A stretch of 64,000 nucleotides of DNA, from assembly GCF_036240795.1 (NCBI RefSeq), contig NZ_CP108454.1, positions 7,438,001 through 7,502,000 on the forward strand, read 5' to 3'. Both the position numbers and the translations under genes were made by a program. A model generated the notes under the pieces. That model was not told the origin of the DNA. It worked only from the letters and a program-made list of their open reading frames with translations, and did no database searches. The stretch is from Streptomyces sp. NBC_01268. Lineage in GTDB: Bacteria; Actinomycetota; Actinomycetes; Streptomycetales; Streptomycetaceae. Of this stretch, positions 35,261-43,017 are shown one piece after another. The number at the start of each line of letters is the position of its first letter. Within the stretch, counting starts at the first letter, position 1.

Positions 35261-36730
35261 GTGAGAACCGGACAGCGCTCCCGAAGGGCGCCCCATCGCA
35301 CCGTCGTGTCGGCGTTCGCCTCGCTGCTCCTCGCGGCGGGCATCCTGACCGGCGTCGCCTCTCCGGCACAGGCCGCTTCCAGCGACCTGTGCGCCCAGGT
35401 CGGCTACAACGCCGGATTCCGGGGCGACGGCCTGGTCACCGCCGTGGCCGTCGCCCTCGCGGAGTCCAGCTGCGACCCGTCGGCGACCAACGTCACCAAC
35501 AACACGCCCCCGTCCCGCGACCGCGGCCTGTGGCAGATCAACGACTACTGGCACCCCGAGGTCGACGACGCCTGCGCCTACGACGCGCAGTGCAACGCGA
35601 ACGCGGCCTTCACCATCTCCAACGGCGGCACCAACTGGCAGCCCTGGTCCACGTACAACGCCGGTGTCCACCGGCGGCACCTGGACGAGGCACGCGCCGC
35701 GGTGGACCGCCTCGGTCACCCCGGCCCCGGGCCCGCCCCGGTGGTGTACCCGGCGGAGTCCGGCCGGGTGGTCTCGGCCCGCTCGGCGGACGGGCGCCTC
35801 GAAGCGTTCGCGGCCGGCCCCGACGGCGTCCACCACGCCTGGCAGGTGGGCGTCAACGGCGCCTGGTCCGACTGGGAGGCCCTGGGCGGCCCGGGCGGCG
35901 CCGAGTTGGCGATCGCCCCGAACGCGGACGGACGCCTGGAGATGTTCGCGATCAACGGGAACACCTTCCAGCACCGCTACCAGCTGGCGCCCTCCGGCGG
36001 CTGGTCCGGCTGGGAGACCTTCGGCGGCGGCGGGCGCGACATCGCGGCCGGTGTGAACGCCAACGGGCGGATCGAGGTCTTCGCCTCCGGCCCGGTCGGG
36101 ATCTTCCACAAGTACCAGACCGCGCCCAACGGCGGCTGGTCCGACTGGGAGCCCACCGGCGGCGGCCCGGCCGGCGGACGCATCGAGGTGGAGAAGTCCC
36201 CCGACGGACGCCTGGAGGTCTTCGCCCTCAACGGCGACGTCTTCCAGCACCAGTACCAGACCGCGGTCAACGGTGGCTGGTCGGCCTGGGAGAACTTCGG
36301 CGGCGGCGGGCGCGACCTGACCGTCGACCACAACCAGGACGGGCGGATCGAGGTCTTCGCCTCCGGTCCGGTCGGCGTCTTCCACAAGTACATGACCAGC
36401 CCGACGAGCTGGTCCGACTGGGAGCCGACGGGCGGCCCCGCCGACTCCCAGCTGACCAGCGAACGCTCGCCGGACGGCCGGGTCGAGGTCTTCGCCATCA
36501 ACGGCAGCGTCGCCCAGCACCTCTGGCAGACCGGGGTCAACGCCCCCTACGGCCAGTGGGAGAACTACGGCGGCGGCGGTACGGAGGTCACCGCCGCGAC
36601 CAACGCCGACGGCCGCATCGAGGTGTTCGGCACCAGCCACGCCGGGGTCTACCACAAGTGGCAGACCGGTTTCGCGACGTGGTCCGACTGGGCCTGGCTC
36701 AACAACGGCCCCGGCCCCGCCGTCGACTGA
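35261..36730 (+). CDS. Secreted lysozyme/SLT-like muramidase with PLL-like beta-propeller
   Basis: 489 residues from GTG with GAGGAG seven bases upstream. The signal peptide runs to SPAQAAS. The catalytic domain (about 45-150) is a lysozyme-like or transglycosylase fold: Glu in VAVALAESSCDPSA is the likely catalytic acid, followed by RDRGLWQINDYWHP and a Cys pair. The remaining residues form seven PLL-like blades, nearly the same sequence as the previous protein. It should cleave the peptidoglycan glycan strand, complementing the neighbouring M23 peptidase. The start is only 11 nt after the M23 stop, so the two are co-transcribed. Confidence 0.88.
   Translation: MRTGQRSRRAPHRTVVSAFASLLLAAGILTGVASPAQAASSDLCAQVGYNAGFRGDGLVTAVAVALAESSCDPSATNVTNNTPPSRDRGLWQINDYWHPEVDDACAYDAQCNANAAFTISNGGTNWQPWSTYNAGVHRRHLDEARAAVDRLGHPGPGPAPVVYPAESGRVVSARSADGRLEAFAAGPDGVHHAWQVGVNGAWSDWEALGGPGGAELAIAPNADGRLEMFAINGNTFQHRYQLAPSGGWSGWETFGGGGRDIAAGVNANGRIEVFASGPVGIFHKYQTAPNGGWSDWEPTGGGPAGGRIEVEKSPDGRLEVFALNGDVFQHQYQTAVNGGWSAWENFGGGGRDLTVDHNQDGRIEVFASGPVGVFHKYMTSPTSWSDWEPTGGPADSQLTSERSPDGRVEVFAINGSVAQHLWQTGVNAPYGQWENYGGGGTEVTAATNADGRIEVFGTSHAGVYHKWQTGFATWSDWAWLNNGPGPAVD
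35907..36033 (+). repeat. Direct repeat copy 2, propeller blade 2 (127 bp, exact)
   Basis: Exact copy of 34426-34552 in the neighbouring gene. Exact identity across third codon positions suggests recent duplication or gene conversion. Confidence 0.9.
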
Positions 36731-36775
36731 CCCCCGCGACCGGCCGGGACCGCCCTGCGCGGCCCGGCCGGCCGC

Positions 36776-36792
36776 GGGACCCCCAGGGTCCC
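36776..36792 (+). terminator. Weak hairpin between the two propeller genes
   Basis: Arms GGGACCC and GGGTCCC with a CCA loop. It may attenuate rather than stop transcription into the GH43-like gene. Confidence 0.4.
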
Positions 36793-36811
36793 GCCGATCA
36801 GGAGAAGAGCC

Positions 36812-38836
36812 ATGCACCCCATCAGCAGACGCGGGCTGCTGCGGGCGACCGCCGTCGGCGCCCTCGCCCTCCCGGGCCTCGCCCCGGCCGTGGCCGCCGC
36901 GGGCACGATCCCGCCCCACCGGTGGATCGGCGCCGGCCCCTTCACCCCCGTCTACGACCCCTCCACCCCCGGGCGCCGCCGCTACCTCAACGACCACACC
37001 CTCATCGAGGCCGACGGCCGCTGGCACGTGTTCGGCATCGTCGGCGACAGCGCGGCACCCGGCCACTCCCCGGACAGCGCGGCGGAGACCGCCTTCGCCC
37101 ACGCCTCCGCCCCCGGCCCGTACGGGCCCTGGACCGGCCACGCCGACGCCCTGACCCTCGACCCCGGCTACCACGGCGAGGAGCACCTCTGGGCGCCGCA
37201 CGTCATCGAGGCGGACGGCACCTACTGGATGTTCTACGCGGCCGGCGGCAAGGACGGGGCCGCGATCAACCTCGCCACCTCCCCCGACCTGTCCACCTGG
37301 ACCCGCCTGCCGTCCGGCCCCCTGTTCCGGGGGCGCGCCGCCCGCGACCCGATGGTGACCCGGATCGGCGGCCGTTGGGTCATGTACTACACGGAGGTGT
37401 CCGCCACCGACGGCCGGCACCTCGTGTGCCACCGCCGCTCCGACGACCTCGTCCACTGGAGCGAGCCCGCCGTCGCGTACGCCGACGAGACCACCGAGTC
37501 CACCGGGGTCTCCGTCACCGAGTCGCCCTTCGTGCTCGAACAGGACGGCTGGTACTACCTGTTCATCGGCCCCCGGGTCGGCTACGACGGCACCGACGTC
37601 CTCGCCTCCCCGGACCCCTTCCGCTTCACCCTCGACGGCTACGCCGGCCATGTGCCCGGTCACGCGGTCGAGGTCGTCACCGACGGGACCGACCGCTACG
37701 CGAGCGCGGCCGGCTGGTTCGCCGACGGCCTCTCCCTGGCGCCCCTCCAGTGGCGGACCACCCCGCCCTCGTGGCAGAGCCCGGACAACCCGGCCGTCTC
37801 CCTCGACGTCGACGGGCGGCTGAACGTGTTCGCCCTCGACGGGGGCGACCGCTCGATGCTGCGGCGCGTCCAGCTCGATCCGGCCGCCGGCACCTGGTCC
37901 GACTGGGAGCAGTTCGGCGGCCCCGCCGGGGCGGTCCCCACCCTCGGGCGCGACGCCGACGGCAGGCTGGAGGTCTTCTCGCTCGCGCCCGGCGGCGTCA
38001 ACCTGCACCACCGCGTGCAGCGGACCGACGGCACCTGGTCGGACTGGGAGGAGTTCGGCGGCCCGGCCGCGGCGGCCCCCGCCGTCGCCCGCAACGCCGA
38101 CGGCCGACTGGAGGTCTTCGCGCTGAGCCCCGACGGCGCCGTCGTCGCCCGCCGCAGGCAGGCGACGCCCGGCTCGGCCGGCTGGGACCCGTGGGACGCC
38201 GGCTTCGGCGGCCCCGCGGGCGCCCCGCCGGTCGTCGCCGCCAACGCGGACGGGCGCCTGGAGGTGTTCCTCCTCGCCCCCGGCGGCACCGCGCTCACCC
38301 ACCGGTGGCAGCTGGCGGCCGACGGCGGCTGGTCCGCCTGGAGCGCCTTCGGCACCGCCGCCGGCAACGCGCCGCGGGTGGCCCGGGACGGCAGCGGCCG
38401 GCTGACCGTCGCCGCCGTCGCCCCGTCCGGCGTGGGCTCCTTCCACCGGCGCCAGTCCGTCCCCAGCGGCGGCTGGGACGCCTGGCAGCCGCTGTTCGGC
38501 TGGTCCACCGCGGCCCCGCTGCTCGTCCCCGGCGCCGACGGCAGGCTGGAGGCGTTCGCGCTCGCTCCGGGCGGCGCCCGCCTCGACCACCGCTGGCAGA
38601 CCGCCTCCGGTGGCCCGTGGGCCGCCGCCGAGGAGTTCGGCGAGCCGGGGGCCGTCCTCGTCGCGACCCCGTCCGCCGCAGCCGACGCCACCGGCCGCGT
38701 CCACCTCTTCGCGGTCACCACCGACGGAAGGATCCGCACCCGCGTCCAGGCCCGGCCCAGCGGAGGCTGGCTGCCGTGGACCGCGTTCGGCGACCGCGCG
38801 GTCGCAACGCTCCGGTCGAGCGCACCCGCTCCCTGA
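36812..38836 (+). CDS. Secreted GH43-like glycosidase with PLL-like beta-propeller
   Basis: 674 residues from ATG with AGGAGAAG upstream. A Tat signal begins SRRGLLRATAVGALALPGLAPAVAAAG. Residues about 35-310 form a five-bladed glycosidase of the GH43/32/62 type. Candidate catalytic residues are Asp61 in NDHTLIEADG, Asp179 in ARDPMVTRIGGRW and Glu237 in TESPFVLEQDG. Residues about 325-665 form seven PLL-like blades (DGRLEVF then W-DW/AW endings). These blades are more diverged than the two upstream propellers. The likely role is hydrolysis of arabinan, xylan or fructan-type chains, with the propeller binding sugar. The substrate cannot be fixed from sequence. Confidence 0.85.
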   Translation: MHPISRRGLLRATAVGALALPGLAPAVAAAGTIPPHRWIGAGPFTPVYDPSTPGRRRYLNDHTLIEADGRWHVFGIVGDSAAPGHSPDSAAETAFAHASAPGPYGPWTGHADALTLDPGYHGEEHLWAPHVIEADGTYWMFYAAGGKDGAAINLATSPDLSTWTRLPSGPLFRGRAARDPMVTRIGGRWVMYYTEVSATDGRHLVCHRRSDDLVHWSEPAVAYADETTESTGVSVTESPFVLEQDGWYYLFIGPRVGYDGTDVLASPDPFRFTLDGYAGHVPGHAVEVVTDGTDRYASAAGWFADGLSLAPLQWRTTPPSWQSPDNPAVSLDVDGRLNVFALDGGDRSMLRRVQLDPAAGTWSDWEQFGGPAGAVPTLGRDADGRLEVFSLAPGGVNLHHRVQRTDGTWSDWEEFGGPAAAAPAVARNADGRLEVFALSPDGAVVARRRQATPGSAGWDPWDAGFGGPAGAPPVVAANADGRLEVFLLAPGGTALTHRWQLAADGGWSAWSAFGTAAGNAPRVARDGSGRLTVAAVAPSGVGSFHRRQSVPSGGWDAWQPLFGWSTAAPLLVPGADGRLEAFALAPGGARLDHRWQTASGGPWAAAEEFGEPGAVLVATPSAAADATGRVHLFAVTTDGRIRTRVQARPSGGWLPWTAFGDRAVATLRSSAPAP

Positions 38837-38926
38837 CACTCCGTCACGAACCGGACGAGCCGGGAGAACCCGCACGTGTGGACCGTGTGGAGGCGCGCCG
38901 AAGTGGCCGATGCCACTCGGTGCATC

Positions 38927-38942
38927 ACCGGTTGCAACCGGT
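38927..38942. promoter_or_regulatory. Perfect 16-bp palindrome upstream of the FHA/kinase pair
   Basis: ACCGGTTGCAACCGGT is a perfect palindrome. It abuts a good -10 sequence (TAACGT, 38942-38947), so a bound regulator would block the promoter of the FHA and kinase genes. Confidence 0.65.
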
Positions 38943-38989
38943 AACGTTCGGTGTGTCGGACAGTGGTCGGCACGCGGGACGGGGGAGCG

Positions 38990-39787
38990 GTGAGCGGGAT
39001 TGTCATCCACCTGCCGCAAGGCAGTGGCGGGGGCGTGGACGGGGAGGCCCGCGGCGACGCGGTGACCCTGAGACTCGGGCCCGGGCAGCGGGCCCGGTTC
39101 GGCCGGGGCTCGTCCAGTCTGCCCGTCGAGCTCCGCCTCGCCGACGCGGCGATCTCCCGGCTGGCCGGCGAGATCAGGGCGACCGACGACCACTGGCAGC
39201 TCAGCAACCACAGCACCACCCACAGCTATCTCGTGGAGAACCCGGAGGGCGCGGGCGAGTACCTGCGCGTCCCGCCGCGCCGCGCGGGCGCGCCGATCCC
39301 GTTCGAGTTCTCCCGGGTGGTGCTGCCCACCCGCCGCGACACCACGGTCTTCTTCCAGGTGTTCGCGCCGGACCACGTCTACATGGACCCGCGCGGCATG
39401 GGCGGCCTCGGCGAGAGCCGCACCCTCACCGCGTACTCCCTGGACGAGACCGCCACGTACTTCCTGGTGCTCGTCGCCCTCTGTGAACCGTGGCTGCGCG
39501 ACCGCTCGCCCGTGGCGGTGCCCACCACCCCGCAGGTCGTCGAGCGGCTGCGCGGCCACGCCGCCTGCGCGAGGCTGACGGCCCGCGCGGTGAGCTCGCA
39601 CATCGACTACCTCGCCGACGAGAAGCTGAGGATCGGCGTCCCCGGGGCGGCCGACACCGGCCGCACGGACCGCAGGAACGGCAAGCGCGAGGCCGTGGTC
39701 GGCCTCGCCCTGAAGTTCGGCATCGTGCGCGAGGAGCACCTCGTGCTGTTACCGCCGGGCACCGAACCCGCCGAGCGGGGACGGTAG
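38990..39787 (+). CDS. FHA-like domain protein paired with a Ser/Thr kinase
   Basis: 265 residues from GTG 38990; GTG 38951 is an in-frame alternative. The GGGGGAG lies close to the 38990 codon, so the start is not certain. The N-terminal part (about 20-110) has the FHA pattern RFGRGSSSLPVELRLADAAISR followed by WQLSNHSTTHSYLV, with the Arg, Ser and Asn positions used to bind phosphothreonine. The C-terminal half is helical with YFLVLVALCEPWL and a winged-helix-like end. A TTA codon at 39749-39751 (codon 254) makes translation bldA-dependent. The kinase gene starts 5 nt downstream. It is probably the kinase partner or substrate reader. Confidence 0.75.
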   Translation: MSGIVIHLPQGSGGGVDGEARGDAVTLRLGPGQRARFGRGSSSLPVELRLADAAISRLAGEIRATDDHWQLSNHSTTHSYLVENPEGAGEYLRVPPRRAGAPIPFEFSRVVLPTRRDTTVFFQVFAPDHVYMDPRGMGGLGESRTLTAYSLDETATYFLVLVALCEPWLRDRSPVAVPTTPQVVERLRGHAACARLTARAVSSHIDYLADEKLRIGVPGAADTGRTDRRNGKREAVVGLALKFGIVREEHLVLLPPGTEPAERGR

Positions 39788-39791
39788 GGGC

Positions 39792-41240
39792 GTGGTGCGG
39801 GTGGACGAGCGGACCGTCTGGTGGGGGAGCGGGCGGCCGGAACCGCTGCCCGAGGGCTGCCGGGTGGGCGACTGGGTCGTCACCGAGCCGATCGGATCCG
39901 GAGGCTGGGCGACCGTGTACGCGGCCCGGCCGGCCGACCCCGGGGGCGGGGCGCCCGAGGAGGTCGCGCTCAAGATCATGCCGACGGCCGGGCTCGCACC
40001 GCGCCAGGCCCGCGACGTCGCCGAGGCCGCCGCGCGCGAGGTCGAACTCGGGCGCAGGGCGGCGCACCCCCGTCTGGTGCGACTGCTGGACTCCGTCGTC
40101 CTCGGTGCCTGCGAGGACCCCGCCCTGGACGGCGCGATCGTCCTGGTCATGGAGCGGGCCACGTGCAGCCTGCGCGAACTGCTCGACGCCGGGGTGAGCG
40201 AGGAGGAGGGGGCCCGGCTGATCGCCGGGATCTGCGAGGGCCTCGCCCATCTGCACCGCGCGGGCTGGGTGCACACCGACCTCAAGCCCGAGAACATCCT
40301 CATCGGCGGGGACGGCTCGGTGAAGCTGTCGGACTTCGGCTTCGCCATCGAACTGACCGGCACCCACGGCTACACGCCCCCGATGGGCACGCTGGACTAC
40401 CTCCCGCCCGAGCGCGGGCGGGAGCCGCTCGGCGAGCGGGGCGTACGGGTACGGCCCAGCGCCGACGTCTGGGCGCTCGGCATCGTCATCCACGAGGTGT
40501 TCGCCTCCGGCGCCTCGCCGTTCCCCGGCGCGACCCCGGCCGCACGGACCGCAGCCGTACGCGAGTACGCGGAAGGGCGCGCTCCGTTACGTATGGACAA
40601 CGCCGTCCCCGCGTTCTGGCGCGACCTCGCCGCCGACTGCCTCGCCCCCAGCCACGAGGCCCGCGCCGCCCACACGGCCGAGAGCCTCCTCGACCGGATC
40701 GCCGGCCGCCCCGCCCCGCGCGGGCACCGCACCCGGAACGGGCGCGGGCGGTCCCGGGTGTTCGGCGCGCTGCTCGCCGTGGGCGTGTGCGCGGCGGTGG
40801 GCGCCGCGCTCTGGGCGTACACCGGCCGGGAGGGTGGTGGATCGGGCGGCCCGAGTGCCGAAGGCCCGTCCCCGATACGCGTGTTCAACGCCGAGCGGGG
40901 CTGCCAGGGACGCAAGGACCGCGACCGCCAGTGCAGTCTCGGCCTGGCCATCGACCCGCTGCGCCCCTACACCGCCCAGAACGTCGTGCCGACGAGGGTG
41001 TGGCACGGCGACGTCCTCGAAGCGGAGTGCCGGCTGCCGGACGGGCTGCCCGTGATCGACGAGGAGGACCTCACGTCCACCGTGTGGTTCCGCATCCGGC
41101 TCCCGGTCGCGGGCGCGCCCGCGACGGCCTGGCTGCCCGCCGTCCGCACCAAGGACCGGCCCGAGCTGCCGAGATGTCCGCATCCCCATACCACGCCGAA
41201 GCCGCCGTCGGCGTCGGCGGGGGCACCCCGGGCGTCATGA
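39792..41240 (+). CDS. Transmembrane Ser/Thr protein kinase with HTD catalytic loop and TTA codon
   Basis: 482 residues from GTG 39792; further GTGs at 39795 and 39801 are possible. The glycine loop is GSGGWATVY, Lys61 lies in VALKIM, the catalytic loop is HTDLKPEN (161-168), and DFG is at 181-183. HTD in place of HRD removes the arginine that reads activation-loop phosphorylation. A membrane segment spans about 323-343. The outside domain contains a Cys pair in ERGCQGRKDRDRQCSL and a beta-rich stretch. A TTA codon at 40587-40589 (codon 266) matches the one in the FHA gene. It is probably a development-linked signalling kinase. Confidence 0.9.
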   Translation: MVRVDERTVWWGSGRPEPLPEGCRVGDWVVTEPIGSGGWATVYAARPADPGGGAPEEVALKIMPTAGLAPRQARDVAEAAAREVELGRRAAHPRLVRLLDSVVLGACEDPALDGAIVLVMERATCSLRELLDAGVSEEEGARLIAGICEGLAHLHRAGWVHTDLKPENILIGGDGSVKLSDFGFAIELTGTHGYTPPMGTLDYLPPERGREPLGERGVRVRPSADVWALGIVIHEVFASGASPFPGATPAARTAAVREYAEGRAPLRMDNAVPAFWRDLAADCLAPSHEARAAHTAESLLDRIAGRPAPRGHRTRNGRGRSRVFGALLAVGVCAAVGAALWAYTGREGGGSGGPSAEGPSPIRVFNAERGCQGRKDRDRQCSLGLAIDPLRPYTAQNVVPTRVWHGDVLEAECRLPDGLPVIDEEDLTSTVWFRIRLPVAGAPATAWLPAVRTKDRPELPRCPHPHTTPKPPSASAGAPRAS

Positions 41241-41343
41241 CGAACGTGTGACATTCGCGTCCGATATGCGTGAAACCTTCCGGCCGTCTCGTCCGTCCTC
41301 CCTTCTGGGATACGGTCAGGAACCTACGGGGAGTGGGCATTCC

Positions 41344-42153
41344 ATGGGAGAGAAGCGCAAGTACACCACGCACATAGCCGTGGTGGCGTCGGCGATCGGG
41401 CTCAGCCTGGCGGCCTGGGGTGCCGCCGCGCTGACGGACCCCGAGGCGGCCGCCGGCGCGGGCGCCGCGCCGGGCGCGAACGCGCCCGTGGGGCGGGACA
41501 AGGAGCAGGGCAAGGGTCCGGCGCAGGTGCGCCCGGAGAAGGTGCCCGAGGGGATCGCGCACGCCGCGGAGGCGGGCGGCACGGCCGTCAACATCACGAT
41601 AGACGACGGTCCCGACCCGCGCTGGACGCCGAAGATGCTCGACATCCTCAAGGAGAACGACGTCAAGGCCGTGTTCTGCATGGTCGGACCGCGGGCCCAG
41701 GAACACCCCCACCTCGTCAAGCGGATCGTCGCCGAGGGCCACAAGCTCTGCGACCACACGATGGACCACGACACCGCGATGGACAAGAAGTCCGTCGCCT
41801 ACCAGAAGCGCCAGATCCTCGACGCGAAGAAGATGATCGAGGACGCGGCCGGCGGCGCGAAGGTCGAGTACTACCGCGCACCGGGCGGCGCCTTCACCCC
41901 CGACAGCCGCCGGATCGCCGCCGCGGCCGGCATGCGCCCGCTCGGCTGGAACGTCGACACGAAGGACTTCGAGCGGCCCGGTACCGCCTCGATCGTCCGC
42001 ACCGTCAAGAACGAGCTGCCCAACGGCCCGACGATCCTCTTCCACGACGGCGGCGGCGACCGCGGTCAGACGGTCGCCGCCCTGGACCAGGTGCTGCCGT
42101 GGCTCAAGCAGCGGGGCCACACCTTCAGCTTCCCCGTACGGACCACCCCCTGA
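41344..42153 (+). CDS. Polysaccharide deacetylase (NodB/CE4 family), membrane-anchored or secreted
   Basis: 269 residues from ATG, with GGGGAG eleven bases upstream. An N-terminal signal or anchor (HIAVVASAIGLSLAAWGAAAL) precedes an Ala/Gly/Pro-rich linker. The NodB domain has the catalytic TIDDGPDP motif. The usual metal His pair is represented by CDHTMDHDTAM. YYRAPGGAFTPDSRR is the third motif, GWNVDTKDFERPG the fourth and PTILFHDGGGDRGQT the fifth. It should remove N- or O-acetyl groups from peptidoglycan or an extracellular glycan. It sits 103 nt after the kinase gene and is convergent with the EF-hand gene. Confidence 0.9.
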   Translation: MGEKRKYTTHIAVVASAIGLSLAAWGAAALTDPEAAAGAGAAPGANAPVGRDKEQGKGPAQVRPEKVPEGIAHAAEAGGTAVNITIDDGPDPRWTPKMLDILKENDVKAVFCMVGPRAQEHPHLVKRIVAEGHKLCDHTMDHDTAMDKKSVAYQKRQILDAKKMIEDAAGGAKVEYYRAPGGAFTPDSRRIAAAAGMRPLGWNVDTKDFERPGTASIVRTVKNELPNGPTILFHDGGGDRGQTVAALDQVLPWLKQRGHTFSFPVRTTP

Positions 42154-42159
42154 GGTCCG

Positions 42160-42411
42160 TCACCAGCCGAACCGGCGGTCGACCAGGGTGGCGAACTCCT
42201 CGAAGCTGAGCACCCGGTCGCCGTTCTGGTCGGCCTGGTCGAACAGCGCGGACGCGGCCTCGTCGTCCCCCACACCCCAGACCGGGATCACTCCCCGGGC
42301 GGCGAGCGTCGGGCCCTTGGCCCGCAGCGCGCCGATGACCTCGGCACGCGTCAGGGTGCCGTCCTGGTCGAGGTCGAGCGCGTCGAAGAGGATCCGAGCC
42401 TTGTCGCTCAT
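42160..42411 (-). CDS. Small two-EF-hand calcium-binding protein
   Basis: 83 residues from ATG. The first loop DLDQDGTLTRAE is canonical, with ligands at 1, 3, 5 and 12. The second, DQNGDRVLSFEE, has Asp, Asn, Asp and Glu ligands but lacks Gly at position 6. Helices flank both loops and there is no signal peptide, so it is a cytosolic calmodulin-like or calerythrin-like protein. It is divergent from the RHIM-like effector gene, with 213 nt between starts. Confidence 0.85.
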   Translation of the reverse strand: MSDKARILFDALDLDQDGTLTRAEVIGALRAKGPTLAARGVIPVWGVGDDEAASALFDQADQNGDRVLSFEEFATLVDRRFGW

Positions 42412-42624
42412 CGTCTGTCCCGTTCCCTGTCCTGGTACGTGATGGCCGCCACGGCCGAGTGCCCGGTGGTGCCGTGCCGGGGCGTGCCCCGCTGTGGAGA
42501 AGGACGCCGGGGACGCCCGCGAAGTTGCCTCCGGCCGGTGGTCGCCCGCCGTGCCCCGTGGCGGGGTGGTGTCGTTGGGCCGGGGGGAGCGGCCGCCGGG
42601 GCCCACCCGGAGGGGAGCGGGAGC

Positions 42625-43017
42625 GTGACAGGTGTCGAGCTGATCCTCGCGGCGCTGGCGACCGGCGCGGCGGCGGGAGTGTCGGAGTCCGCCGGGACCG
42701 CCGTCCGCGACGCGTACGCGGGACTCAGGGACGCGCTCCGGCGCCGCGCCGCCCCGGAGGGGGCAGGCGACGACACCGGGACGCGGGAGCTGCCGGCGGC
42801 CGAGGAGACCGAGCCGGGCCTCTGGGAGGCCCGGATGCGCGGGCGGCTCGTGGAGACGGGCGCCGACCGCGACGAACGGGTCCTCGCCGCCGCCCGGCTC
42901 CTGCTGGAGCGGGCCGAGGCGGCCGGGGCGCGACGGGCCGGCCCCGTGGTGAACGCCGAGCAGGCCAAGGGCGTGCAGATCGGCGATCACAACACCCAGA
43001 CGAACCACTTCTCTTGA
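42625..43017 (+). CDS. Small putative cell-death effector with C-terminal RHIM-like amyloid motif
   Basis: 130 residues from GTG with purine-rich GGAGGGGAGCGGGAG upstream. Residues 1-40 (VELILAALATGAAAGVSESA then VRDAYAGLRDALRRR) form a hydrophobic, Gly/Ala-rich helix followed by an amphipathic one, as in the Bell-type helical domains of bacterial amyloid-signalling effectors. A second helical stretch spans about 65-105. The last 15 residues contain GVQIGDHNTQTNHF (116-129), an almost ideal RHIM-type motif (V-Q-I-G-x-x-N). The same motif occurs near the N-terminus of the next protein. The gene overlaps that gene by TTGA. By analogy with fungal and bacterial amyloid signalling, the receptor would nucleate this motif and drive a lethal, membrane-directed oligomer. 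Function is inference; the motif match is seen. Confidence 0.8.
   Translation: MTGVELILAALATGAAAGVSESAGTAVRDAYAGLRDALRRRAAPEGAGDDTGTRELPAAEETEPGLWEARMRGRLVETGADRDERVLAAARLLLERAEAAGARRAGPVVNAEQAKGVQIGDHNTQTNHFS

Noticed and set aside
35168..39739. Open frame of 1500 codons on the minus strand across the propeller enzymes
   Set aside because: Antisense artefact covering three genes with signal peptides, ribosome-binding sites and catalytic motifs on the other strand.
42160..42411. EF-hand protein as a third component of the NLR/effector system
   Set aside because: It is on the opposite strand with 213 bp between starts and no shared motif; neighbourhood alone is too weak.
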